This document shows, piece by piece, positions 24,220 through 32,812 of a stretch of 64,000 nt of DNA (the first letter of the stretch is position 1; each line of letters opens with the position of its first letter). Source of the DNA: an uncultured Albidovulum sp. (lineage in GTDB: Bacteria > Pseudomonadota > Alphaproteobacteria > Rhodobacterales > Rhodobacteraceae); NCBI GenBank assembly GCA_913064775.1, contig CAJYAD010000015.1, positions 50,590-114,589 of the forward strand, read 5' to 3'. The translations under genes were made by a program, and so were the position numbers. Under the pieces are notes generated by a model. The model saw only the letters and a program-made list of their open reading frames with translations, made no database searches and was not told where the DNA came from.

Positions 24220-26313
24220 ATGAGCGCCGCAGATCCGATCCGCCTGGGTGCCGATATCGGCGGCACCTTCACCGATGTCGCGCTGGAATATCGCGGCAAG
24301 ATGTTCTCGGCCAAGGTGTTGACCGATTACGCCGCGCCGGAACAGGCGATCCTGGACGGCATCGAAGTGGTGCTGGGGCAGGCGGGGCTGACGCCCGCCG
24401 ATCTGGATCTGGTGATCCACGGCACGACGCTGGCCACTAACGCGCTGATCGAGCGCCGCGGCGCGCGCACCGCGCTGGTCACCACCGATGGCTTCCGCGA
24501 CGTGATCGAGATGCGCACGGAAAACCGCTTTGCCCAGTACGATCTGAACATGAAGCTGCCCGCCCCGCTGATCCCGCGTGAGGACCGCTTTACCGTGAAG
24601 GGCCGGATCGGCGCGCAGGGGCAGGTGCTGGAGGCGCTGGACGAGGCCGCGCTGGAAGAGGTTGCAGAGCGCATCGCAGCGGGGGGCTTCGGCGCCGTGG
24701 CGATCGGCTTCATCCATTCCTACATGAACCCCGCGCATGAGGCCCGCGCGCGTGAGATCATCGCCTCCAGGGTGGATGTGCCGATCTCGATCTCGGCCGA
24801 GGTCTCGCCGCAGATGCGCGAGTTTGAGCGTTTCAACACCGTCTGCGCCAATGCCTATGTGCGGCCCCGGATGGCCGATTACCTGGCCCGGCTTCAGGTG
24901 CGGCTGGGGAAGATGGGCGCGCGCTGCCCGGTGTTCATGATCCATTCGGGCGGCGGGCTGATCTCGGTCGAGACGGCGGCGGAATTTCCGGTGCGGCTGA
25001 TCGAATCCGGTCCGGCGGGCGGCGCGATCTTTGCCGCCGATGTGGCGCGGCGCTTCGGGCTGCAAAACGTCGTCAGCTACGACATGGGCGGCACCACGGC
25101 GAAGATCTGCCTGATCGAGGGTTTCACCCCCAAGACCGCGCGCAGCTTTGAGGTGGCGCGCACCTACCGCTTTGCCAAGGGCTCAGGCATGCCGATCTCG
25201 ATCCCGGTGATCGAGATGATCGAGATCGGCGCGGGCGGCGGGTCGCTGGCTTGGGTCGATGCGATGGGCCGGATCCAGACCGGCCCGGAATCGGCGGGGT
25301 CGGAACCGGGGCCTGCCTGCTACCAGCGTGGCGGCACGCGCCCCGCGATCACCGATGCGGACCTTTTGCTGGGCAAGCTCGACCCCGACAATTTCGCCGG
25401 CGGCGCGATCCGGCTGTCCACCGCGGATGCCGACAAGGCGATCCGCGCCGAGGTCGGCGACCGGCTGGGCCTTGACGCCACCGCCGCCGCCTTCGGCATC
25501 TGCGAGGTGGTGGACGAGAACATGGCCAACGCCGCCCGCGTCCATGCGGTCGAGAACGGCAAGGACATCGCGCAGAACGTCATGGTGGCCTTCGGCGGCG
25601 CCGCCCCCCTGCATGCCGCCCGCCTGTGCGAAAAGCTGGGCATCCGCGAATGCCTGATCCCGGCCGGGGCGGGGGTGGGGTCGGCCATCGGCTTCCTCAA
25701 GGCGCCCTTCGGGTACGAGGCGCTGGCGTCCAATCTGGTCCGGCTTTCCAGCTTCGACGCGGATCAGGTGAACGCCGTGATCGCCGGGCTGCGGGGCATT
25801 GCCGAAGGCTTCGTGCGCGCTGGCACCGAGGGCGAGATCCGCCGCGAGATCACCGCCTTCATGCGCTATGCCGGGCAGGGCTGGGAAATCCCTGTGCCGC
25901 TGCCCGACCGGCCCTTTGCCGCAGAGGATGCGGCGGGGCTGAAGGAGGCATTTCGCGATGCCTACGCCCGCTTCTTCGGTCGTGCCATCGACGGGCTCGA
26001 CGGGCTGGAGATCGAGATCGTGACAATCTCGGTCCGGGCCGAGGACATCCGCCCGGCGCCGGCCCGCGTCGCGCTGACCCGGGGCGACAGCCTCGCCGAA
26101 GCGCCCGTTACCCGCGCGGTTTTTGACCCCTCCGCCGGGTGCGCGCAGGCCTCGGCCATCGTCGAGCGCGCGGCGCTGACCCCCGGCGTGCGGGTGTCCG
26201 GCCCCGCGGTGATCGTCGAGGATGAGACCTCGACCGTCGTCACCGCGCCCTTCGACGCGGTGATGCAGTGCGACGGCAGCCTGCTGCTGATCCGCAAGGA
26301 GACCACGCAATGA
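24220..26313 (+). CDS. hyuA: Hydantoinase/oxoprolinase subunit A
   Basis: This 697-residue protein has the HydA N-terminal domain followed by the hydantoinase A catalytic region. The ATP-binding opening LGADIGGTFTDVALEY is at residues about 8-23, then HGTTLATNALIERRGA (about 67-82). The second actin-like phosphate loop is SYDMGGTTAKICLIEG (about 286-301). The family uses ATP to open cyclic amides such as N-methylhydantoin or 5-oxoproline, acting with subunit B. It starts two bases after the TPP-enzyme stop and overlaps hyuB by four bases. Full length and intact motifs suggest activity. The natural ring substrate is unknown. Confidence 0.94.
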   Translation: MSAADPIRLGADIGGTFTDVALEYRGKMFSAKVLTDYAAPEQAILDGIEVVLGQAGLTPADLDLVIHGTTLATNALIERRGARTALVTTDGFRDVIEMRTENRFAQYDLNMKLPAPLIPREDRFTVKGRIGAQGQVLEALDEAALEEVAERIAAGGFGAVAIGFIHSYMNPAHEARAREIIASRVDVPISISAEVSPQMREFERFNTVCANAYVRPRMADYLARLQVRLGKMGARCPVFMIHSGGGLISVETAAEFPVRLIESGPAGGAIFAADVARRFGLQNVVSYDMGGTTAKICLIEGFTPKTARSFEVARTYRFAKGSGMPISIPVIEMIEIGAGGGSLAWVDAMGRIQTGPESAGSEPGPACYQRGGTRPAITDADLLLGKLDPDNFAGGAIRLSTADADKAIRAEVGDRLGLDATAAAFGICEVVDENMANAARVHAVENGKDIAQNVMVAFGGAAPLHAARLCEKLGIRECLIPAGAGVGSAIGFLKAPFGYEALASNLVRLSSFDADQVNAVIAGLRGIAEGFVRAGTEGEIRREITAFMRYAGQGWEIPVPLPDRPFAAEDAAGLKEAFRDAYARFFGRAIDGLDGLEIEIVTISVRAEDIRPAPARVALTRGDSLAEAPVTRAVFDPSAGCAQASAIVERAALTPGVRVSGPAVIVEDETSTVVTAPFDAVMQCDGSLLLIRKETTQ

Positions 26314-27989
26314 CCGACACGATCGACGATATCCGCCTGCAGGTGATGTGGAACCGCCTGATCTCGGTGGTCGAGGAACAGGCGATGACGCTTTTGCGCA
26401 CCGCCTTCTCGACCTCGGTGCGCGAGGCGGGCGATCTGTCGGCGGGGGTGTTCGACCCCGAAGGCCGGATGCTGGCGCAGGCGGTCACCGGCACGCCGGG
26501 CCACGTGAACACCATGGCCGAGGCCGTGCTGCATTTCATCGAGGAAATCGGCCGCGACGACATGTTCGCGGGCGACACCTATGTGACCAACGACCCCTGG
26601 AAGGGCACCGGCCACCTGCACGACATCACCATGGTCTCGCCCTCCTTCAAGGGCGATCGGCTGGTCGGTTTCTTCGCCTGCACCGCGCATGTGGTCGACG
26701 TGGGCGGGCGCGGTTTCGGCGCCGATGGCAAATCGGTCTATGAGGAAGGGATCCAGATCCCGATCATGAAATTTGCCGAGCGCGGCGCGGTGAACCGCGA
26801 TCTGGTCCGCATCCTGCGCCAGAACGTGCGCGAGCCGAACCAGGTGGTGGGCGATTTCTACTCGCTCTCGGCCTGCAACGAGGTGGGCCACCGCCGGCTG
26901 ATCGACATGATGGAAGAGACCGGGCTGCAAAGCCTCGACGCGCTGGGCGAATTCATCTTCAGCCGCACCCGCCGGGCGATGCAAGAGCGGATCGCGGCGC
27001 TGCCCAGGGGCGCGTGGGAAAACGACATGGTCACCGACGGCTACGACACGCCGGTGCGGCTGGCCACCCGGGTCGAGATCGGCGAAGGGCGCATCCATGT
27101 CGATATGGATGGCAGCGCCCCGGTCAGCGGCTGGGGCATCAACGTGCCGATCATCTACACCAAGGCCTATGCCTGCTATGCGCTGAAATGTGTGGTGGCG
27201 CCGGACATCCCCAACAACTGGGCCTCGCTGGAGATGTTCACCATTTCCTCGCCGGTGAACATCCTGAACGCCGAGCGTCCGGCTCCGGTCAGCCTGCGCC
27301 ATGTCATCGGCCATATGGTGCCCGATCTGGTGCTGGGCGCGCTGGCCAAGGCGCTGCCCGGGCAGATCCTTGCGGAAGGGGCGGCGGCGCTGTGGAACAT
27401 CCACATCTCGGCCCGGCCCGCCAACGGCGCCGAAGGGCGGCGGGCCGAGATCCTGATGTTCAACTCGGGCGGGATGGGGGCGCGGCCGGGGCTGGATGGG
27501 CTGTCGGCCACGGCCTTTCCCTCGGGGGTGATGACGATGCCGATCGAGGCGACCGAACAGACCGGCCCGATCGTGGTGTGGCGCAAGGAGCTGCGTCCGG
27601 ATTCGGGCGGCGACGGCCAGTATCGCGGCGGTCTGGGGCAGGTGATCGAGATCGCCGCCCTGCCGGGGCATGCGTTCGATTTCTCGGCGATGTTCGACCG
27701 GGTGAACCACGCCGCCCGTGGCCGTGATGGCGGCGAAAGCGGCGCGCCGGGCGTGGTGGCGCTGGACGACGGCACCCGGATGCGGCCCAAGGGCTGGCAG
27801 CACGTCCCCGCCGGGCGCCGGCTGGTGCTGCATCTGCCCGGCGGCGGCGGTTTCGGCCCGCCCGACCGGCGCGACCCCGCGGCGCGGGCCGAGGATCTGC
27901 GCCGGGGCTATGTCTCGGGCGCGCCTCGGCCCCCGCAGTCCGGCCCGGACGCCGCCCGTACACCCCACACCCCCCAGGAGACCCCATGA
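26310..27989 (+). CDS. hyuB: Hydantoinase/oxoprolinase subunit B
   Basis: This 559-residue hydantoinase B protein contains the hallmark TNDPWKGTGHLHDITMVSP segment (about residues 92-110). The early AGVFDPEGRMLAQAVTGTPGH and the C-terminal GGGGFGPPDRRDP glycine motif are also present. Subunit B supplies the amide-bond-opening part of the HyuAB complex. The start at 26310 overlaps hyuA (ATGA), and its stop overlaps the next gene (ATGA). It is near full family length. The C-terminal tail is Pro/Arg-rich. Confidence 0.94.
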   Translation: MTDTIDDIRLQVMWNRLISVVEEQAMTLLRTAFSTSVREAGDLSAGVFDPEGRMLAQAVTGTPGHVNTMAEAVLHFIEEIGRDDMFAGDTYVTNDPWKGTGHLHDITMVSPSFKGDRLVGFFACTAHVVDVGGRGFGADGKSVYEEGIQIPIMKFAERGAVNRDLVRILRQNVREPNQVVGDFYSLSACNEVGHRRLIDMMEETGLQSLDALGEFIFSRTRRAMQERIAALPRGAWENDMVTDGYDTPVRLATRVEIGEGRIHVDMDGSAPVSGWGINVPIIYTKAYACYALKCVVAPDIPNNWASLEMFTISSPVNILNAERPAPVSLRHVIGHMVPDLVLGALAKALPGQILAEGAAALWNIHISARPANGAEGRRAEILMFNSGGMGARPGLDGLSATAFPSGVMTMPIEATEQTGPIVVWRKELRPDSGGDGQYRGGLGQVIEIAALPGHAFDFSAMFDRVNHAARGRDGGESGAPGVVALDDGTRMRPKGWQHVPAGRRLVLHLPGGGGFGPPDRRDPAARAEDLRRGYVSGAPRPPQSGPDAARTPHTPQETP

Positions 27990-28807
27990 CCCAGCCCCGT
28001 TTCGACACGCTTCTGATCACCGGCGCCGCCGGCCGCCTTGGCACGGAGCTGCGTCGGGGCCTCGCCCCCCTGGCGCGCCGCCTGCGGCTGACCGACGTGG
28101 CCGAGATCAAGGATCTGCAACCCAATGAAGTGGCGGTGTTCTGCGACCTCGCCGACATGGAGGCGGTGATGGCGCTGGCCGAGGGGGTCGACGCCATCGT
28201 GCATTTCGGCGGTGCGCCGCTGGAAAAGGACTGGGACACGGTCCTCAATTCCAACATCCGTGGCAGCTATCATATCTATGAGGGCGCGCGGAAACATGGG
28301 GTGAAGCGGGTCGTCTATGCCTCTTCGGTCCATGCGATCGGCTATCACGATCTGACCTCCCATATCGACGCCCTTTCCCCGCACCGGCCCGACAGCCTTT
28401 ATGGTCTGTCGAAATGCTTCGTCGAGGATCTGGGCCGGCTCTATTGGGACAAGTTCGGGATCGAGAGCGCGATGCTGCGGATCTTTTCCTCCTTCCCCGA
28501 ACCGGCGGATCGGCGGATGCTGTGGTCGTGGCTGTCGTTCGACGATTGCGTGCGGCTGACCAGCGCCGCGCTGACCGCGCCACGGGTGGAATTCACCGTG
28601 GCCTTCGGCATGTCCGACAATCAGGTGAAGCCGGTCGACAACCGGCTGGCCGGGCATCTGGGCTACCAGCCGCAGGACAACACCGAAGCTTATCGCGCGG
28701 GCGTCGAGGGCCGCACCCCGGCCCCAGATCCGGTCGATCCCAAGGTGCGCCACCTTGGCGGCTGGTTCGTCGAGCTTGGCCATCCCGACGATGAGGCGGC
28801 GCGATGA
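27986..28807 (+). CDS. NAD-dependent epimerase/dehydratase, uronate-dehydrogenase-like
   Basis: This 273-residue extended SDR protein closely resembles uronate dehydrogenase (Udh), which oxidises hexuronates to aldarolactones with NAD. The NAD-binding loop is LLITGAAGRLGTELR (about residues 8-22). VHFGGAPLEKDWDTVLNSNIRGSYHIYE is typical of the family, and the catalytic Ser/Tyr/Lys appear in VYASSVHAIG and DSLYGLSKCF (YxxxK). It is unusual to find a Udh-like enzyme inside a hydantoinase operon. Start and stop overlap its neighbours by four bases (ATGA). The substrate may therefore differ from hexuronates. Confidence 0.85.
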   Translation: MTQPRFDTLLITGAAGRLGTELRRGLAPLARRLRLTDVAEIKDLQPNEVAVFCDLADMEAVMALAEGVDAIVHFGGAPLEKDWDTVLNSNIRGSYHIYEGARKHGVKRVVYASSVHAIGYHDLTSHIDALSPHRPDSLYGLSKCFVEDLGRLYWDKFGIESAMLRIFSSFPEPADRRMLWSWLSFDDCVRLTSAALTAPRVEFTVAFGMSDNQVKPVDNRLAGHLGYQPQDNTEAYRAGVEGRTPAPDPVDPKVRHLGGWFVELGHPDDEAAR

Positions 28808-30009
28808 AAGAAAGCTATGACGTGGTGATCGTCGGCGGGGCGGTGATCGGCTCGGCCGTGGCCTATTTCCTGACCACCAATCCCGATTTCAACGGCTCGG
28901 TTCTGGTGGTGGAACGTGACCCGAGCTATGCGAAGGCCTCCACCGCGCTGTCGTCCTCGTCGATCCGGGTGCAGTTCTCGAACGCGGTCAACGTGAAGAT
29001 CAGCCAGTTCGGGATGCAGTTCATCCGCGACTTTGCGCAGACCATGCAGATCGGAGACGACCGCCCCGATCTGAACTTCCACCCCGGCGGCTATCTGTTT
29101 CTGGCCAACACCGCATCGCAAGCTCAGGTCCTGCGCGAAAACCACGCGGTTCAGTGTGCCTGCGGCGCCGATGTGGTGCTCTGGGGGGCCGAGGATCTGG
29201 CCCGCGCCTTCCCGCATCTGCGGGTCGACGATATTCTGCTGGCCTCCTACGGGCGCTCGGGTGAGGGCTGGTTCAACAACACCGGGCTGATGTGGGGCTT
29301 TCGCAACAAGGCCCGCGCCCAGGGGGCGGAATATGTCACCGACGAGGTGGTCGCCATCGCCCGCGAAGGCGCGCGCGTCACCGGTGTCACGCTGAAATCC
29401 GGCGCGACGGTGGCGGCGGGCACGGTGGTGAACGCCTCGGGGCCGCGCGCGGCGCTGACCGCGCGGATGGCGGGCCTCGACGTGCCGGTCGAGCCGCGCA
29501 AGCGCACCAGTTTCGTCTTCGACTGCGCCACCTCGCCCGAGGGCAGCGCGACGATCAACCAGGGCCGTCTTCCCCTGATGATCGACCCGACCGGCGTCTT
29601 CTGCCGCCCCGAGGGGCGCTATTTCCTCGCCGCCTGCGTACCGGTCGAGGATCCGGCCGTGGACTGGGACGATTTTGAGCCGCGCTATGCGGAATTCGAG
29701 GAAACCGTCTGGCCCGCCCTCGCCGAACGCTCGCCGGCCTTCGAGGCGCTGAAGGTCGTCAACCAATGGGCCGGGCATTACGATTTCAACACGCTCGACC
29801 ACAACCTGATCGTCGGGCGCCATCCGGAGGTGGAGAATTTCGTCTATGCCAACGGTTTTTCGGGGCATGGGCTGCAACAGGGCCCGGCCGCCGGGCGCGG
29901 CGTGTCCGAACTGATCACCTATGGCGGGTTTCGCACGCTGGATCTGACGGAAGTGGGCTATGAGCGCATTCTCGCGAACCGTCCGTTTCTGGAAAAGGCG
30001 GTGATCTGA
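28804..30009 (+). CDS. FAD-dependent oxidoreductase (DAO / FOXRED1-like)
   Basis: This 401-residue flavoprotein is in the D-amino-acid oxidase/sarcosine oxidase superfamily. The Rossmann opening is VVIVGGAVIGSAVAYFL (residues about 7-23). The STALSSSSIRVQFSN segment and the C-terminal NGFSGHGLQQGPAAGRGVSELI (about residues 350-371) resemble FOXRED1 and dimethylglycine/sarcosine-type oxidases. Such enzymes oxidise secondary or primary amines of amino acids. In this operon it could act on an amino acid produced by ring opening in HyuAB (inference). Its ATG overlaps the SDR stop. The next gene begins one base after its stop. Confidence 0.88.
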   Translation: MKESYDVVIVGGAVIGSAVAYFLTTNPDFNGSVLVVERDPSYAKASTALSSSSIRVQFSNAVNVKISQFGMQFIRDFAQTMQIGDDRPDLNFHPGGYLFLANTASQAQVLRENHAVQCACGADVVLWGAEDLARAFPHLRVDDILLASYGRSGEGWFNNTGLMWGFRNKARAQGAEYVTDEVVAIAREGARVTGVTLKSGATVAAGTVVNASGPRAALTARMAGLDVPVEPRKRTSFVFDCATSPEGSATINQGRLPLMIDPTGVFCRPEGRYFLAACVPVEDPAVDWDDFEPRYAEFEETVWPALAERSPAFEALKVVNQWAGHYDFNTLDHNLIVGRHPEVENFVYANGFSGHGLQQGPAAGRGVSELITYGGFRTLDLTEVGYERILANRPFLEKAVI

Positions 30010-30010
30010 G

Positions 30011-30934
30011 ATGGGCGGCAGGCCGGACCGTTTGCCGCCGCTGAACGCGCTGCGGGTCTTTCATACCGTGGTGCGCCACCGCAGCTTTCGCGGCGCGGCC
30101 GAGGAGCTTCTGGTTTCGCCACAGGCGGTCAGCCAGCAGATCAAGCTGCTGGAAGAGGCGCTGGGCGTGGTGCTGTTCGACCGCAAGGGCCGCAGGATCG
30201 AGCCCAACGAACAGGCGATCCTGCTGTCGCATTTCGTTCAGGCCGGGTTCGACGAATTCGAGGAAGGCGTGCGCCGGATCACCAAGATCGGCCACCGCAC
30301 CCGCATCAACGTCAACGCCAGCCCCTATTTCGCCACCCGCTACCTGATCGACCGGCTGGGCCGCTTCCGCACCATCCTGCCCGAGGCCGACCTGCGGCTG
30401 ACCTCGATGGTGGATCTGCCGGATTTCGTCTTGGACGAGGTCGATGTGGCGATCCAGTGGGGCTATGGCACCTGGAAGGCCTTCGATCAGGTGCTGCTGT
30501 TGCAGGATATCAAGGTGATCTGCTGCGCGCCGCAGCTTGCGGCGGATCTGCGTCGGCCCGAGGATCTGCTGGACCAGACCCTGATGCATCCGATGCTGTC
30601 GGCGGACCTCTGGCCCGACGTGCTGCGCCATCTGGGGGTGGCGCCGCGCGACCCGAAGGGGGCGCTGGTGCTGCAGGACGCGGGCGCGATGCGCAGCGCG
30701 GCGCGGGCCGGGCTGGGGGTCGGGCTGATCTCGGCCAGCGATGCGCACGACGATCTGGAAACCGGCAAGCTGGTGGCGCCCTTCGGGCTGGAGGTGATGC
30801 AGGGAATGCCGCCCGAGCAGATCCCCGGCTTCTATCTGGTGGTGCCGCGCGCCCATCGGCGGGTGAAGCCGATCGCCACCTTCTGTGACTGGGTCACCGC
30901 CGAGGATTGGCTGGATCCCGGGCCGATCGCCTGA
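30011..30934 (+). CDS. LysR-family transcriptional regulator (GcvA-like)
   Basis: This 307-residue regulator has an N-terminal winged helix (LNALRVFHTVVRHRSFRGAAEELLVSPQAVSQQIKLLE, about residues 11-48) and a periplasmic-binding-like effector domain from about residue 95. It matches the GcvA subgroup. It is the last gene of the TPP/hyuAB/SDR/FAD operon, one base after the FAD gene, so it is likely an autoregulated local regulator. The GACAAG-N5-CTTGTC dyad at 22426-22442 is a candidate target, although a T-N11-A LysR box was not proven there. Confidence 0.92.
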   Translation: MGGRPDRLPPLNALRVFHTVVRHRSFRGAAEELLVSPQAVSQQIKLLEEALGVVLFDRKGRRIEPNEQAILLSHFVQAGFDEFEEGVRRITKIGHRTRINVNASPYFATRYLIDRLGRFRTILPEADLRLTSMVDLPDFVLDEVDVAIQWGYGTWKAFDQVLLLQDIKVICCAPQLAADLRRPEDLLDQTLMHPMLSADLWPDVLRHLGVAPRDPKGALVLQDAGAMRSAARAGLGVGLISASDAHDDLETGKLVAPFGLEVMQGMPPEQIPGFYLVVPRAHRRVKPIATFCDWVTAEDWLDPGPIA

Positions 30935-31003
30935 ACCCCGGGCGGCGCGGGAACCTTCTTCTGCACCCTTGCCCTTCTGTGCCCAAGCCCCTAATCCGAA
31001 GTC

Positions 31004-31816
31004 ATGAAACTGTTGTACCTTGGGGATGTGATGGGCCGCGCCGGGCGCGCCGCGGTGGCCGAGCGGCTGCCGAAACTGCGCGCCGAATGGGGCCTCGATT
31101 TCGTCGTCGTCAATGGCGAGAACGCGACCGCGGGCGCGGGGCTGTCCGGCCCGCATGCCAAGGCGCTGCTAGAGGCCGGGGCCGATTGCCTGACGCTGGG
31201 CGATCATGCCTTCGACCAGAAGGACATGCTGGCCTTCATCGAGCAGGAACCGCGCATCATCCGGCCGCTGAATTTCGCCAAGGGCGCGCCGGGCAAGGGC
31301 GCGCGGGTCTTCACCGCGCAGGGCGGGCGCAAGGTGCTGGTGGCGCAGGCGCTGGGTCAGGTGTTCATGAAGCGGCCCTTCGACGATCCGTTCTCGGCCC
31401 TCGAAGGCGTGCTGAAGGCGCATCCGCTGGGCGGCCTCGTGCAGGCCGCGATCGTCGACATCCATTGCGAGGCGACGAGTGAGAAGATGGCCGTGGGCCA
31501 TTGGTGCGACGGCCGTGCCAGTCTGGTCGTGGGCACCCATACCCATGTGCCGACGGGCGACGCCCAGATCCTGAACGCGGGCACCGGCTATCTTACCGAT
31601 GCGGGCATGTGCGGCGATTACAACTCGGTCATCGGGATGGAGAAGACCGAGCCGATGCGCCGCTTCGTCACCGGCATGCCGAAGGCCCGGTTCGAACCGG
31701 CGGCGGGCGAGGCCACGCTGTCGGGCGTCTATGTCGAGACCGACGATCGCACTGGCCTTGCGACCAGGATCAGCATGATTCGCGTGGGCGGGCGATTGCA
31801 ACAGGCGCATCCGTGA
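31004..31816 (+). CDS. YmdB-family metallophosphoesterase (2',3'-cAMP phosphodiesterase type)
   Basis: This 270-residue protein belongs to the YmdB/TIGR00282 family of binuclear-metal phosphoesterases active on cyclic nucleotides. Metal-binding motifs are clear: LGDVMGRAGR at residues about 6-15, NGENATAG (about 41-48), GDHAFDQ (about 67-73), an EATSEK segment, and GTHTHVPTGDAQIL (about 177-190). Its GTG-started downstream neighbour overlaps the stop (GTGA), so it is coupled to an EamA transporter. Confidence 0.92.
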   Translation: MKLLYLGDVMGRAGRAAVAERLPKLRAEWGLDFVVVNGENATAGAGLSGPHAKALLEAGADCLTLGDHAFDQKDMLAFIEQEPRIIRPLNFAKGAPGKGARVFTAQGGRKVLVAQALGQVFMKRPFDDPFSALEGVLKAHPLGGLVQAAIVDIHCEATSEKMAVGHWCDGRASLVVGTHTHVPTGDAQILNAGTGYLTDAGMCGDYNSVIGMEKTEPMRRFVTGMPKARFEPAAGEATLSGVYVETDDRTGLATRISMIRVGGRLQQAHP

Positions 31817-32802
31817 CACGCCCCTTCGCGCCCTATGCATTGCTGATGCTTCTGGGCGCGGGCTGGGGATTGACGCAGCCGCTGTCGAAGATCGCGGTCT
31901 CCACCGGATATCAGCCGCTGGGGCTATTGTTCTGGCAGTTGGTGGTGTCGACGCTGGCGCTGGGCGCCTTGGTCGCGGTCACCGGCAAGGGCCTGCCGAA
32001 GGGACGCGCCGCATGGCGGATGTGTGCCCTGATCGCGCTGGTGGGCACGCTGCTTCCCAACAGCTTTGCCTATCTCTCGATCAGCCATCTGCCCTCGGGC
32101 GTGGTGTCGATCGTGCTGTCGCTGGTGCCGATGTTCGCCTTTCCCATCGCCCTGACGATGGGCAACGACCGCTTCAGCCTGGCGCGGCTGGCGGGGCTGG
32201 TGCTGGGGCTTCTGGGTGTCGCGCTGATCGCCCTGCCGCACAGCAGCCTGCCCGACCGTGCCGCCGCGATCTGGCTGCCCGTCGCCCTGATCGCGCCAGC
32301 CTTCTACGCGCTGGAGGGCAATATCGTCGCGAAATGGGGCACCGCCGGCCTCGACCCGATCCAGCTGCTGTTCGGCGCCTCGCTGGTCGGGCTGGTGCTG
32401 GCGCTGCCTGCCGCGCTGATCTCGGGCCAGTTCATCGACCCCAGGCCCGAAGCGCCCGAGGCCGCGCTGGTCGCCCTGTCGGTGCTGTCGTCGCTGGTCT
32501 ATGCGGGCTATGTCTGGCTGATCGGCCGGGGGGGATCGGTGTTCGCCGCGCAGGTTTCCTATCTGGTGACCGGCTTTGGCGTGCTCTGGGCGATGCTGAT
32601 CCTGCAAGAGCGCTATTCCGGCTGGGTCTGGGCCGCCTTCGCGGTGATGCTGCTGGGGCTGGCGCTGGTGCGGCCCCGCGCCCAACAGGCCCTGCCGGGC
32701 GCCGCCGTCCCGGATCCGGTTCCCGGCCCCGACACTGGTCCCGACACTGGCGCGCTTTGCGAAACCGGCGAAATCGAAGACACTCGGCCGGAAACTTCTT
32801 GA
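31813..32802 (+). CDS. EamA-family (DMT) transporter
   Basis: This 329-residue inner-membrane protein has about ten hydrophobic helices in two EamA repeats (roughly residues 7-140 and 155-290). The first helix ends in GAGWGLTQPLSKIA, and the second repeat includes APAFYALEGNIVAKWG. Family members export amino acids or other metabolites. The start is a GTG at 31813 overlapping the YmdB stop. The C-terminal 40 residues are hydrophilic, with a PDTGPDTG duplication. The substrate is unknown. Confidence 0.88.
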   Translation: MTRPFAPYALLMLLGAGWGLTQPLSKIAVSTGYQPLGLLFWQLVVSTLALGALVAVTGKGLPKGRAAWRMCALIALVGTLLPNSFAYLSISHLPSGVVSIVLSLVPMFAFPIALTMGNDRFSLARLAGLVLGLLGVALIALPHSSLPDRAAAIWLPVALIAPAFYALEGNIVAKWGTAGLDPIQLLFGASLVGLVLALPAALISGQFIDPRPEAPEAALVALSVLSSLVYAGYVWLIGRGGSVFAAQVSYLVTGFGVLWAMLILQERYSGWVWAAFAVMLLGLALVRPRAQQALPGAAVPDPVPGPDTGPDTGALCETGEIEDTRPETS

Positions 32803-32812
32803 GGATCAAGTG

